Part shown: positions 17,545 through 25,775 of the stretch, one piece after another
Position numbering within the stretch: the first letter of the stretch is position 1
Layout of the letters: each line of letters opens with the position of its first letter
DNA from: Alicyclobacillaceae bacterium
GTDB taxonomy: Bacteria > Bacillota > Bacilli > Alicyclobacillales > Alicyclobacillaceae
DNA length: 51,684 nucleotides
Direction of reading: 5' to 3'
NCBI GenBank assembly: GCA_019683615.1
Contig: JADGIC010000002.1
Span: 1-51,684 of the forward strand
Translations under genes and position numbers: made by a program
Notes under the pieces: generated by a model
Told to the model about the DNA's origin: nothing
What the model saw: only the letters and a program-made list of their open reading frames with translations
Databases searched by the model: none

Positions 17545-18078
17545 GTGAACGCGGCTGAGTTTGAGCGGTTGGTTCGCGAATACTCGCCCATGGTTCGCAG
17601 CCTCATCTACCACATCACGCGCAGCCCGGACGACGTGGATGATATTGCGCAAGACGTGTTTCTGCGCGCGTTTCAGGCGATGCCCACGTTCCGGGGAGGG
17701 AGCTTTCGCGCATTTCTCGGACGCATTGCACGAAATCGCTGTTACGACCTCCTGCGGCAACGGCGGGCGAGCAGTGCCAGCCCGTTTCTGGCGTTGGCCG
17801 CCGACGATTGGCCGTCGGCCGAACGCAGTCCGGAGGAAACCGTTGTGGCGCGCGAGGCGGTGGCCGAGGTGATCCGGGTGGTTGGGCAATTAAGCCAAGT
17901 GGACCGGGAAATTTTGTTGCTTCGCCACGTTCATGAGTTTACATACGACGAGATTGCCGCCGTATTGGGCATGCGCAGTGGCGCGGTGCGGACGCGTATC
18001 TCCAGGGCCCGCCAGAAGGTTGTAGCGGCGTTGGAAAGGGGGCAGCGCGATGCGTCAGGATCATCTCAGCTGGGATGA
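17545..18078 (+). CDS. ECF-type RNA polymerase sigma factor
   Basis: 177 residues, typical ECF size with only regions 2 and 4. Region 2 runs from EFERLVREYSPMVRSLIYHI to DDVDDIAQDVFLRAFQAM and RNRCYDLLR. Region 4 has the helix-turn-helix EFTYDEIAAVLGMRSGAVRTRISRAR. GTG 17545 is chosen because it opens directly into region 2; the nearer GTG 17533 sits almost on the AGGAGGG. The gene overlaps the following anti-sigma gene by 29 bp, the standard arrangement of a sigma factor and its cognate inhibitor, and has its own ECF-like promoter. Confidence 0.92.
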   Translation: MNAAEFERLVREYSPMVRSLIYHITRSPDDVDDIAQDVFLRAFQAMPTFRGGSFRAFLGRIARNRCYDLLRQRRASSASPFLALAADDWPSAERSPEETVVAREAVAEVIRVVGQLSQVDREILLLRHVHEFTYDEIAAVLGMRSGAVRTRISRARQKVVAALERGQRDASGSSQLG

Positions 18079-19240
18079 GCTGTGGGCGGCGTGGGACCAT
18101 CAACGGGGCGGCGATGGTGACCGCGCGCGGCTGCATCCGCTGTTCCGCCACCTCGAGCAGTGCCCGGAGTGCGCAAGCCGGTATCAATTGGTGCAATCCG
18201 CGCACCACGCCATCGTGGAGTCGCTGGGCGGGCTCAGCGGGCTTCCGCAGGAAGGGGGCAACGGCCCGGGTTCCGCGCAGCCGGTGGCTGCCCGGCAGGC
18301 GCCGCGGCGCCGCCGAACCGTCAGCCCCACGACTTGGAGGTGGGGTGTCGGATGCGCGGCGGCGGCAGCCTTGACGGCGGCGGTGTGGCAGGTCGGCGGG
18401 CTGACTCGACAGCAGAGCTTGTCGGCCAGCGTGCGGCCGCTGACAGCCCCATCAGGTTCCGCAGGCACAGGGGGGAGTATCGGTTCGCGGGCGGCGGGAA
18501 ACGGACCGTTGCAGCGAAGCGATGCGCGTGAGCGACAACCAGCAGGTGCGCCTGCAGCGGTCCAGGAACGCGCGGGCTTGTTTTCGACGGCCGCTGAACC
18601 GCCGCCGAAAGCGAACAGCCTGCCCGCTTCATCGCCTCCGTCGGCAGCGGGCAATGGTGTGGCCGGGATAGCATCAGACTCTGATGTGCAACAACAGCGT
18701 GACGGGGTGAATGAGAAGAGCGCAGCGGTCACCGGGTTGGGTGTGGCAAACCGGGCCGGTCAGACTCAATCCGCCGAGCCCGGGGGTGTCGAACTGACGG
18801 TGTTCGGCTTCCGTCCGGCTGCACAACTCCGCGCCCGGGCGTCGGTCAGCAGGGCAGCCACAGCAATTGCGCCGTTGGAAGGTGTGCGGGTGACTGTGGT
18901 TTCAGCCGGCACCGTCGTGTGGTCGGGCGAAACGGCGGCAGACGGTTCGCTGCACTCGGTGCTTTCGTCCACAGTCCCTCGCCCGGGCACCACACGTACG
19001 GGCAACCCCTCGTCCCGGCTGGTGGACAGCACGCTGGCCGAAACGGCGACGGTCGTGTTTTGGAAGACGGGTTTCCAACCGGTGGTGTGGTTGGACGTAC
19101 CGTGGATGCGGAAAACGGAGGGTCAAGGTTTGCACCAGTCGGTGTTGATGATGTCCATGCCGGACGGTCAGGCGAAAACCGCGACATGGTGGGCTCTGCC
19201 GCCATCCGTGCCGCTGGACGGCCGCCCGGGGCAGCCATGA
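18050..19240 (+). CDS. Zinc-finger (ZAS) anti-sigma factor with extracytoplasmic domain
   Basis: 396 residues. The cytosolic N-terminus has the zinc anti-sigma motif H34-x3-C38-x2-C41 (HLEQCPEC). A membrane helix lies at about 95-115, followed by a long Ser/Ala/Gly-rich spacer. The C-terminal domain (LEGVRVTVVSAGTVVWSGE ... TVVFWKTGFQPVVWLDV) looks like a carboxypeptidase-regulatory or transthyretin-like beta-sandwich and is probably the external sensor. ATG 18050 has AAAGGGGG upstream and lies inside the sigma gene. It should hold the sigma factor inactive until an envelope signal arrives. The last bases lie 34 bp from the convergent sigK. Confidence 0.82.
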   Translation: MRQDHLSWDELWAAWDHQRGGDGDRARLHPLFRHLEQCPECASRYQLVQSAHHAIVESLGGLSGLPQEGGNGPGSAQPVAARQAPRRRRTVSPTTWRWGVGCAAAAALTAAVWQVGGLTRQQSLSASVRPLTAPSGSAGTGGSIGSRAAGNGPLQRSDARERQPAGAPAAVQERAGLFSTAAEPPPKANSLPASSPPSAAGNGVAGIASDSDVQQQRDGVNEKSAAVTGLGVANRAGQTQSAEPGGVELTVFGFRPAAQLRARASVSRAATAIAPLEGVRVTVVSAGTVVWSGETAADGSLHSVLSSTVPRPGTTRTGNPSSRLVDSTLAETATVVFWKTGFQPVVWLDVPWMRKTEGQGLHQSVLMMSMPDGQAKTATWWALPPSVPLDGRPGQP

Positions 19241-19274
19241 CACCGTTGCGCGCCCGGGCTTCCCGAGTCTCTTT

Positions 19275-20015
19275 TCAGGATCCGCCATCGGTGTGAGGAC
19301 GGTAGACGAACGGCTTCCGGCGGCGCTGACCTGCGTAGGACTGATGAAACATCTTGAGCAAAGCGCGTTTTTCCAGCCGTGACACGTAGGAGCGGGAGAT
19401 GTTCAGCATGTCGGCGACTTCGTTTTGTGTCCATTCACGACCGTCGACGAGGCCAAACCGCAACTCTATGACGCGCCGTTCCCGCTCGTCCAAGACGTTC
19501 AGCAACTGCATCATGTGGCGGATCTCCATACGTTTGTTAACGGCTTCTTCCGTTTCGTCCGCCTCCGAACCGAGAACGTCCCCAATGGTGATCTCGTTAC
19601 CCTCTTTGTCAGTACCGATGGGGCTGTACAGCGAAACGTCTTTCCTGGACTTTTTCAACGAGCGGATTTGCATGAGGATTTCGTTCTGAATGCACCTGGC
19701 AGCATAGGTTGCAAACTTCGTGCCTTTGGTTGGTTGATACGTTTCGACCGCCTTGATCAACCCCACTGTGCCGATGGAGATCAGGTCATCGTGGTCGATC
19801 CCGCACGAATCAAACTTCTTGGCCACGTGCGCAACGAGCCGCAGGTTGTGTTCGATGAGCGCGTGGTACGCAGCGCGATCGCCCGCTTTCCAACGCTCGA
19901 AGTAACGCTTCTCCTGCTCCTTGGTAAGGGGCTGGGGAAAGGATTGGTTCACGTATCCTGCCACGAGCGCAATGTCCCGAATGAGCGACACCATGGCGAC
20001 GGCGAGAGAAATCAA
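19275..20015 (-). CDS. sigK: RNA polymerase sporulation sigma factor SigK (pro-sigma K)
   Basis: 246 residues. Sigma K directs late mother-cell transcription during sporulation. The hydrophobic pro-sequence (ISLAVAMVSLIRDIALVAGY), removed by the SpoIVFB protease, is present, followed by region 2 (DHDDLISIGTVGLIKAVETY, KFATYAARCIQNEILM) and region 4 (WTQNEVADMLNISRSYVSRLEKRAL). The gene is uninterrupted, unlike the skin-split gene of B. subtilis. The start is chosen at TTG 20015, 8 nt after a perfect GGAGGTGA; the GTG at 20027 lies inside that ribosome binding site. It shows that the organism forms endospores. Confidence 0.93.
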   Translation of the reverse strand: MISLAVAMVSLIRDIALVAGYVNQSFPQPLTKEQEKRYFERWKAGDRAAYHALIEHNLRLVAHVAKKFDSCGIDHDDLISIGTVGLIKAVETYQPTKGTKFATYAARCIQNEILMQIRSLKKSRKDVSLYSPIGTDKEGNEITIGDVLGSEADETEEAVNKRMEIRHMMQLLNVLDERERRVIELRFGLVDGREWTQNEVADMLNISRSYVSRLEKRALLKMFHQSYAGQRRRKPFVYRPHTDGGS

Positions 20016-20349
20016 CGGATTGGTCACCTCCGGGCAACCCGCAAGTCACATGCCGGATATACCAGTTTATGCGAGCATCGCCCGGGATGGTGTCACCACA
20101 TCGCCCGGGATGGTGTCACACTCGGAGGACGAACGCCGGCTTGGGTCCAAGCCTGCCGGACAGCATTGCATCGCTGCGGGGGCACGCTGTCCTCCAAGCA
20201 ACCTCTGCCGTCCCGGGCCGCTCCGGCGTCCCCCGACCGTGCGCTCGCCCGCACCTCCTTGCAGAGGCCGGCGCAGGCCTGTGCAATTTCCGCCGGCCAC
20301 CCATATGCATACACCCACACACATAGAGGTAGGGAGAGGTGAGGTTGTC
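20016..20349. other. Divergent intergenic region between sigK and the glycosidase-like gene
   Basis: 334 bp holding the sigK ribosome binding site (20024-20031, minus strand), a tandem 21-bp direct repeat (20076-20119) and an Alu-like absence of any supported gene. No clear sigma-A promoter is seen for either side. Confidence 0.4.
20076..20119 (+). repeat. Two tandem 21-bp direct repeats upstream of sigK
   Basis: The 20-mer ATCGCCCGGGATGGTGTCAC, preceded by C in both copies, occurs at 20076-20096 and 20099-20119 with 2 bp between them. The copies are identical. The repeat period is 23 bp, roughly two helical turns, which fits a dimeric regulator binding twice or a recent small duplication. 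There are only two copies, so it is not a CRISPR array. Confidence 0.8.
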
Positions 20350-21486
20350 GTGCCGTTGCCGAAAGAGCGTGTGCATCTGTACGCTGCGACGTCGGGCGAC
20401 TACGTGAAGGCGTTGGCCGCTGCAGACGTGTGCGGGTTGAGTCCGTCTCAGGTCACAGGGGATTTCTCGGAGGCGTGGCGGCTGGTGGCCAGCGGCCAGG
20501 CGTTGGTCATCGCGGTCGGGGGAGCAGCTTTGCACGCGTTGTACTACAATCCGTGCGGTTGGCACAACCCTGCCGGGCAAGCCGGCGGACACACGCCGTT
20601 TGAAGTGTTTCCCGCTGGATCCGGTGTGGATGCTGTCAAGGCGAACTACTTCGCGAACGCAGCCGGTTTCGTCGCCATGGACAGCCTGAAACTGGCCGTC
20701 ATGCTGGCGTACTACGCGCTGCACGGGACGTTCCCTCATCAGCTGCAACGACTGCCTCGCCAAGAGGTGCCTCGTCAGTTGTGTGTCGCGGACGCCAGTC
20801 CGCAGTTGCCGGCGTTGGCGGTGCATTGGGGGAGCCCGGCGCCGCGCACCGGCAACCCGGCACCGGTTGGCGTGTACGCCGACTTTACATCGGCGGCGCT
20901 TGTGCAGCGGGCACTGCAACTGGGTTGGCAGGGGATCAGCGCCACGGGTGCGCTCGGCACGCGATCCCGCCCGTATACGGCGGAGTTGCCGACACACCCG
21001 GACGCAAACATCGCGCAGGTGTTGTCCCAGACCGACGGAACCACCTGGTGGCTGTCGTTCTGGACGGTCAGCTGGCCAGCCGACGGGGACTCGTTTTACG
21101 AAGGCGGGTTTCACGCCGGCAAGTACGCCGCTTCGTGCTTGACGAGCCTCAAAGGCAAATATCTGCCGACCTACGTCGTGATCGATCCCGAAGGCTACAA
21201 CACACCGGCCCACACCAGCGCCGAGTGGACGGAGTGGCTGCACGGGTGGGCGCAGGGGATCACGTCAGTGAATGCCCAACTGAAACCCGCGTTCTATTGC
21301 AATCAGAACCAGTACGAAACGTACAACCTGTCGTCGGTGAAGATCCCTGCGTTTGTTGCGGTATCCCCAATTGATGGGAACAAGCCGTACGTCGAAGGCG
21401 CCAACATTGAAGGGTTTGCAGCGTATTACGCCGGGTGCCCGGTGGCGGGGGATATTTCCCAGGTGAAGAGCTGGGGGGTAAGTTGA
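20350..21486 (+). CDS. Putative glycoside-hydrolase-like (TIM-barrel) protein, family not recognised
   Basis: 378 residues from GTG 20350, with AGGTGAGG 5 nt upstream. The N-terminal 130 residues are an unidentified domain (HLYAATSGDYVKALAAADVC ... GHTPFEVFPAGSG). Residues of about 155-378 read like a GH25- or DUF1906-type barrel: GVYADFTSAALVQRALQLGW, a Trp-rich strand WWLSFWTVSW, then TYVVIDPEGYN, where the Asp/Glu pair could be catalytic, and AFYCNQNQYETY near the end. There is no signal peptide, so a role inside the mother cell or forespore, or non-classical export, is possible. The position next to sigK hints at spores but does not prove it. Confidence 0.6.
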   Translation: MPLPKERVHLYAATSGDYVKALAAADVCGLSPSQVTGDFSEAWRLVASGQALVIAVGGAALHALYYNPCGWHNPAGQAGGHTPFEVFPAGSGVDAVKANYFANAAGFVAMDSLKLAVMLAYYALHGTFPHQLQRLPRQEVPRQLCVADASPQLPALAVHWGSPAPRTGNPAPVGVYADFTSAALVQRALQLGWQGISATGALGTRSRPYTAELPTHPDANIAQVLSQTDGTTWWLSFWTVSWPADGDSFYEGGFHAGKYAASCLTSLKGKYLPTYVVIDPEGYNTPAHTSAEWTEWLHGWAQGITSVNAQLKPAFYCNQNQYETYNLSSVKIPAFVAVSPIDGNKPYVEGANIEGFAAYYAGCPVAGDISQVKSWGVS

Positions 21487-21779
21487 ACACCGTCCAGTTT
21501 CGCGACAGCGGCGTCGACTGCGGGCCGGGGGCTGCAGGGTGATGTCAAATCGCCCCGCGCCGCCATCGACTCTGAAGCGGCGCGGGAGGTTTGGCTGGCC
21601 TTGCGGCGAGACGCCAGCAGCGGCCAGTGCGCGGGCGCGGGCGCAGGCGAGAAGGCTGTCAAACTGATCGACAAACGCTTGCGCTTCCAAAATCTCAGCC
21701 GTCTCCCAGGGGCCAGGGCGTCCCAAATAAAGCGGGCGTGGTCGCCCAGGACTTGAAGCCAGAAGCGGAGGCAACAGAG

Positions 21780-22691
21780 TCAGCGGTGTTGTTCGTACAC
21801 TACGGGTTTCGTCCACGCCCGGATTTGCGCCAGCTCCGCGGGGGTAAGCGGCGGACTTGCGGCGGCACGGGCGTTCTCTTCGAGCTGGGCGAGACTGCTC
21901 GCCCCAGGGACGACCGTCGCCACGGCCGGATGGGCGAGCGGATAACGGATGGCCAGTTGGGCCAGGCTTCGCTCGGGACCGGTCAGGGCTGCCAGTTGCT
22001 CGTTGATGCGCAGGATGTCATCGCGTGAGTAGCCCAAAAACCCGTCGGCTGGTACTTTGTCGGCGGCGTTGGCGGATAACATGCCTTGCGCCACCGGTCC
22101 CCGGCCGATCACGCTGATGCCGCGCTCCGTGAGCAACTCCAACACCGCCTCCTCTGGCCGCCGGTCGAGAATGCTGTACTGCATCATCACGCTCACGATT
22201 CGCGACCTGCGCACGTACTCGCGGATGACGTTGGGGCGGATGGAAGAAATCCCGTAGTAGCGGATCAATCCCTGTTGCTGCAGCTCCTCAAACGCCTCAA
22301 TCGTCTCATCGATAGGGTCATCGATGGTGCCGCCATGCAGCTGGTACAGGTCAATGTAGTCTGTTCCCAAACGCCGCAGGCTGGCACGGACCGCTTGGTG
22401 AATGTACGCCTTGGACGGGTCCCACCGCCATCCCGGTTGACCAGGTTCCCAGCGGTTGCCCACTTTCGTGGCGAGAATCACCTGTGACCGCCGGTCGCGG
22501 AACGCCTTCCCGACCAGTTCCTCGTTGCGCCCGCGGCCATACAGGTCGGCCGTGTCGAAGAAGTTGATACCGGTGTCAAACGCGGCGTGCAACAGCCGGA
22601 TGGCGTGGCCTTCGTCTTCGCCGATAGACATGCATCCAAACCCGACTTCGCTCACCCACAGGTCGGATGCGCCGAGCCGGTTGCGCCTCAC
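21780..22691 (-). CDS. Aldo/keto reductase family oxidoreductase
   Basis: 303 residues from GTG 22691, with GGGAGGG 6 nt upstream. NADPH-dependent AKR fold: GFGCMSIG at the start, INFFDTADLYGRGRNEELVGKA (catalytic Asp and Tyr), LATKVGNRW (catalytic Lys), YIDLYQLHGG (His of the tetrad), and the C-terminal cofactor-binding stretch VATVVPGASSLAQLEENARA. The substrate is unknown; it resembles the YqkF/general stress type. Transcription probably starts from an extended -10 at 22733-22741 that overlaps the divergent promoter of the next gene. Confidence 0.88.
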   Translation of the reverse strand: MRRNRLGASDLWVSEVGFGCMSIGEDEGHAIRLLHAAFDTGINFFDTADLYGRGRNEELVGKAFRDRRSQVILATKVGNRWEPGQPGWRWDPSKAYIHQAVRASLRRLGTDYIDLYQLHGGTIDDPIDETIEAFEELQQQGLIRYYGISSIRPNVIREYVRRSRIVSVMMQYSILDRRPEEAVLELLTERGISVIGRGPVAQGMLSANAADKVPADGFLGYSRDDILRINEQLAALTGPERSLAQLAIRYPLAHPAVATVVPGASSLAQLEENARAAASPPLTPAELAQIRAWTKPVVYEQHR

Positions 22692-22727
22692 GCAAATCCC
22701 TCCCTCGCTGGCAGCATCGACCGGACA

Positions 22728-22756
22728 TGGACATTGTATCACAGCAGCGGTACAAT
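22728..22756 (+). promoter_or_regulatory. Sigma-A promoter of the molybdopterin oxidoreductase gene
   Basis: TGGACA (22728-22733), 17 bp, TACAAT (22751-22756). Five of six and five of six matches to consensus with ideal spacing; the ATG at 22800 lies about 37 nt after the predicted start. Confidence 0.6.
22733..22741 (-). promoter_or_regulatory. Extended -10 promoter of the aldo/keto reductase gene
   Basis: The minus strand reads TGATACAAT, a TGN-TACAAT extended -10. Transcription would start near 22726, about 35 nt before the GTG at 22691. It overlaps the -35 of the divergent promoter. Confidence 0.5.
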
Positions 22757-22799
22757 GCGGCTGAGCCGGTTTCGAGCGAGGCATGAGAGGAGGGTTCCG

Positions 22800-23477
22800 A
22801 TGCGCGGCGAGGACATTCGCAGGCGGTTGCCCCCCGGCCAAGTGCTGACGACCAAGTGGCCGGTTTTGCACGAAGGGCCGGTGCCGCAGACGGATCTGTC
22901 GACCTGGGATTTTCGCATTTTCGGCTTGGTCGAAGAAGAGCGGCGGCTGACTTGGGAGGAGTTCCAGCGCCTGCCCCGGACGCAGTCGGTGTCTGACATT
23001 CACTGTGTCACCACCTGGTCGCGGTTTGACAACCACTGGGAGGGGGTCTCATTCCGTGATGTGATGAACCTCGTCCGCGTCAAACCGGAGGCGCGCTACG
23101 TAATGGTGCACGCCGAGAACGGATACACCACCAACATTCCGCTTGAAGACCTGCTGCTTGAAGGGGTGCTGTTTGCGGACACTCACGATGGCCAACCGCT
23201 CACACCGGAGCACGGATGGCCGTTGCGGCTCGTGGTGCCGCACCTGTATTTCTGGAAGAGCGCCAAATGGGTGCGCGGAATTGAGTTCATGGCGGAGGAC
23301 CGGCCTGGGTTCTGGGAGCGGTACGGGTATCATCTGTACGGCGATCCGTGGCTCGACCAGCGCTACCGGGATGACCCCGAGTGGTTGGGGACCGGCCTCA
23401 CCACCGACGAATACTACCGGACAATCAAGTCGCGGGTCCGCCGCGAACGCATGCACCGCGACCATCCCGGCTCCTGA
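22800..23477 (+). CDS. Sulfite-oxidase-like molybdopterin oxidoreductase (YuiH type)
   Basis: 225 residues from ATG 22800, with GAGGAGG 6 nt upstream. It is a single molybdopterin-binding domain of the sulfite oxidase family. DIHCVTTWSRFDNHWEGV contains the conserved Cys that ligates molybdenum, and HAENGYTTNIPLEDLL, HGWPLRLVVPHLYFWKSAKWVRGIEF are family blocks. The heme and dimerisation domains of true sulfite oxidase are absent, and there is no Tat signal, unlike MsrP. This matches the cytosolic YuiH group, whose substrate is not established. Divergent from the aldo/keto reductase. Confidence 0.88.
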   Translation: MRGEDIRRRLPPGQVLTTKWPVLHEGPVPQTDLSTWDFRIFGLVEEERRLTWEEFQRLPRTQSVSDIHCVTTWSRFDNHWEGVSFRDVMNLVRVKPEARYVMVHAENGYTTNIPLEDLLLEGVLFADTHDGQPLTPEHGWPLRLVVPHLYFWKSAKWVRGIEFMAEDRPGFWERYGYHLYGDPWLDQRYRDDPEWLGTGLTTDEYYRTIKSRVRRERMHRDHPGS

Positions 23478-23549
23478 CGAGATTGGCCACGGGCCATTCG
23501 CCAAAGCCGGCGCGGCCGTTCGAAGCATGTGTCAGGGTTCCAGCAGCGT

Positions 23550-24521
23550 TCAAGCCCCACCTGTGTCCCCGGGTTTTGGCACCGGGCAAACCCACAGATC
23601 GTGCGCCAGATCGGTGTCGGGAAAGACGGAGCGGGCTTCGTCCAGCAGGCGCTGCAGGTCGTCTTCGCTGTACCGGCTGCTCACGTGTGTGAGCAAAAGC
23701 CGTCTCGCGCCGGCTTCGCGAGCCACCCAGGCTGCTTGCAGCGAAGTGGAATGACGGTAGGTAGCTGCAAGCGCCTCGTCCGCGGCGGCGAATGTCGCTT
23801 CGTGCACGAGTACGTCAGCTTCCTGCGCCAGGCGCACCGCGTTTGCGCACGGCGCGGTGTCCCCGAGAATGGCGACGGTTCGGCCGCGCCTGGGCGGGCC
23901 GGTGAGCGTTCTCCCGTCGATGACGCGGCCATCGGGAAGGGTGACAGATTCCCCTTGTTGCAGCCGCTTGTAGATGGGGCCCGGCGGAATGCCCATCGCT
24001 TGCAGTCGGTCTCGGTCAAGCCTGCCGGGACGGTCCCGCTCAGCAATCCGGTAACCCACACATGTGATGGTGTGATTGAGCGCGGCCGCGCTGACCACCG
24101 GTTCGCCGTCCTCACACACGACGGCCGCAAGGTGTGCAGATTCGCCGGCTTGAGCGGTGTCCACCTCCACGACGTCTAGCGGGTAGGACAGATGAGTCCC
24201 GCTGAGCGTGAGCGCGTTCTCAATCCACTGGGTGGTCCCCGGCGGCCCATACACCGACAGCGGTTTGTCCGGCGCTTGAAAGGATCGGCTGGAAAGCAAT
24301 CCGGGCAGTCCGAACAGGTGGTCGCCGTGCAGGTGGGTGAGGAAAATCCGCCGAAGCTTCGTAAGCTTGGCGGGTGATTTCAGAAACTGGTGCTGCGTGC
24401 CTTCCCCGCAGTCGAACAGCCACAGGCACCGGTTTGTTTCCGTTATGCTGAGCACAATCGCGCTCACGTTGCGTCGTTTGCTGGGCAGCCCCGCTCCAGT
24501 GCCCAGGAACAGCAGGTACAT
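23550..24521 (-). CDS. rnz: Ribonuclease Z (tRNA 3' endonuclease)
   Basis: 323 residues from ATG 24521, preceded by GGGGGGGAG. It cleaves the 3' trailer of tRNA precursors lacking an encoded CCA. Metallo-beta-lactamase motifs: LFLGTGAGLPSKRRNVSA, LFDCGEGTQHQF, THLHGDHLFGLPGL (zinc ligands), a VILGDT-like strand (VAILGDTAPC), VHEATF and LLTHVSSRY. The exosite region PPGPIYKRLQQGESVTLPDGR is the classical short-form RNase Z arm. It has a likely extended -10 promoter at 24588-24596. Confidence 0.93.
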   Translation of the reverse strand: MYLLFLGTGAGLPSKRRNVSAIVLSITETNRCLWLFDCGEGTQHQFLKSPAKLTKLRRIFLTHLHGDHLFGLPGLLSSRSFQAPDKPLSVYGPPGTTQWIENALTLSGTHLSYPLDVVEVDTAQAGESAHLAAVVCEDGEPVVSAAALNHTITCVGYRIAERDRPGRLDRDRLQAMGIPPGPIYKRLQQGESVTLPDGRVIDGRTLTGPPRRGRTVAILGDTAPCANAVRLAQEADVLVHEATFAAADEALAATYRHSTSLQAAWVAREAGARRLLLTHVSSRYSEDDLQRLLDEARSVFPDTDLAHDLWVCPVPKPGDTGGA

Positions 24522-24587
24522 ACGCTCCCCCCCTGAACTGCCGGCCGTGGCCCGTAACGGGACCGGCCGAGGCACTTCTTGACGTGG

Positions 24588-24596
24588 AGTGTATCA
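24588..24596 (-). promoter_or_regulatory. Extended -10 promoter of rnz
   Basis: Minus strand TGATACACT, an extended -10 with one deviation from TACAAT. Predicted start near 24581, about 60 nt before the ATG. No good -35 is seen. Confidence 0.4.
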
Positions 24597-24677
24597 GAGG
24601 GAAACGGGGGGATGCACGTCACCGACACCTGCTTGTCGCCGCAATCCGGTGGTTGCCATGCACGAGGAGGGAGACTG

Positions 24678-25652
24678 TTGGTTTTACACAGACCACGCAT
24701 CTATGTCACGCGCCGTCTGCAGGATGTGGTTATGGATGAACTCATGCAGCAGGCAGACATCACCTTTCACCCGGAGGCGGACCGCCCGGTCCCGCGGGAG
24801 GACCTGTTGCGCGGAGTACAGGGTGTCGACGGCATTCTCAGCATGTTGACCGAACGCATCGATCGGGAGGTGTTCGACGCCGCGGGACCTCAGTTGAAAG
24901 TGGTGGCGAACATGGCGGTCGGCTACGACAACATCGACGTCGAGGAAGCGCGGCGCCGGGGTGTCAAGGTCACGAACACGCCCGACGTGCTCACGGAGAC
25001 GACTGCCGACCTCACGTTTGCCTTGCTGATGGCGGCCGCCCGCCGGCTGACAGAAGCGGAGCGGTTCTTGCGCGAAGGACGCTGGCAGACGTGGAGCCCG
25101 ACGCTGTTGGCTGGCCAGGACGTGTACGGCGCCACGCTCGGCATCGTCGGCATGGGCCGCATCGGACAGGCGGTGGCGCGGCGGGCGCAGGGATTTGCGA
25201 TGCGCGTACTGTACCACAACCGCTCGCGGTCCGTGCAGACGGAGCAGGCGCTGGGCTGTGAGTACAAGCCGCTCGACGAGCTGTTGCGGGAGGCAGACTT
25301 CGTGGTGGTTCTCACGCCGCTCACACCGGAGACGCGCGGGCTCATCGGCCGCCGCGAGTTGTCACTGATGAAGCCGTCTGCCGTATTGGTCAACGCGGCG
25401 CGCGGGCCGGTCGTGGACGAGGCGGCCCTGGTGGAAGCGTTGCAAAACCGTACCATTTGGTCGGCCGGGCTCGACGTGTACGAGCGGGAGCCCATCGCTC
25501 CTGATCACCCGTTGCTGGCGTTGGACAACGTGGTGCTGTTGCCGCACATCGGCTCGGCTTCCATCCGGACGCGGCTGGAGATGGCGAGGATGGCGGCGAG
25601 ATCGGCCGTGGCAGGGGCATTGGGTGAAGAACCGCCAAACCGCGTCGTCTGA
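24678..25652 (+). CDS. D-2-hydroxyacid dehydrogenase (glyoxylate/hydroxypyruvate reductase type)
   Basis: 324 residues from TTG 24678, with GAGGAGGGAG about 5 nt upstream. NAD(P)-dependent D-2-hydroxyacid dehydrogenase: LKVVANMAVGYDNIDVEEA, the nucleotide-binding GMGRIGQAVARRAQGF, VVLTPLTPETRGLIG, MKPSAVLVNAARGPVVDE (substrate Arg), AGLDVYEREP (Glu) and LLPHIGSAS (catalytic His). The close match of these blocks to GyaR/GhrB proteins suggests glyoxylate or hydroxypyruvate reduction. Divergent from rnz, convergent with the isoaspartyl dipeptidase gene. Confidence 0.9.
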   Translation: MVLHRPRIYVTRRLQDVVMDELMQQADITFHPEADRPVPREDLLRGVQGVDGILSMLTERIDREVFDAAGPQLKVVANMAVGYDNIDVEEARRRGVKVTNTPDVLTETTADLTFALLMAAARRLTEAERFLREGRWQTWSPTLLAGQDVYGATLGIVGMGRIGQAVARRAQGFAMRVLYHNRSRSVQTEQALGCEYKPLDELLREADFVVVLTPLTPETRGLIGRRELSLMKPSAVLVNAARGPVVDEAALVEALQNRTIWSAGLDVYEREPIAPDHPLLALDNVVLLPHIGSASIRTRLEMARMAARSAVAGALGEEPPNRVV

Positions 25653-25775
25653 ACGGAGTCCGTGATCCCAAACCTCGGGCCATCCAGGACCGGTTGGGGC
25701 AGGGCTGCGGCGCGGCAGAGCAGGCTCCCGCCGTCCTTTGTGAGCGCAGGTGGCGGGACGTTGCGCGTGGCAGCG

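Noticed and set aside
20044-20072. Sigma-E-type promoter for sigK (GCATAA, 14 bp, CATGTGACT, minus strand)
   Set aside because: The -10 matches the consensus poorly, and the start would fall almost on the ribosome binding site.
20076-20119. Direct repeats as a CRISPR array
   Set aside because: Only two copies with a 2-bp gap and no spacers or cas genes.
21265-21816. 183-residue minus-strand open frame downstream of the aldo/keto reductase gene
   Set aside because: About 60 residues look protein-like, but there is no ribosome binding site and 222 bp run antisense through the end of the glycosidase-like gene; at most a gene remnant.
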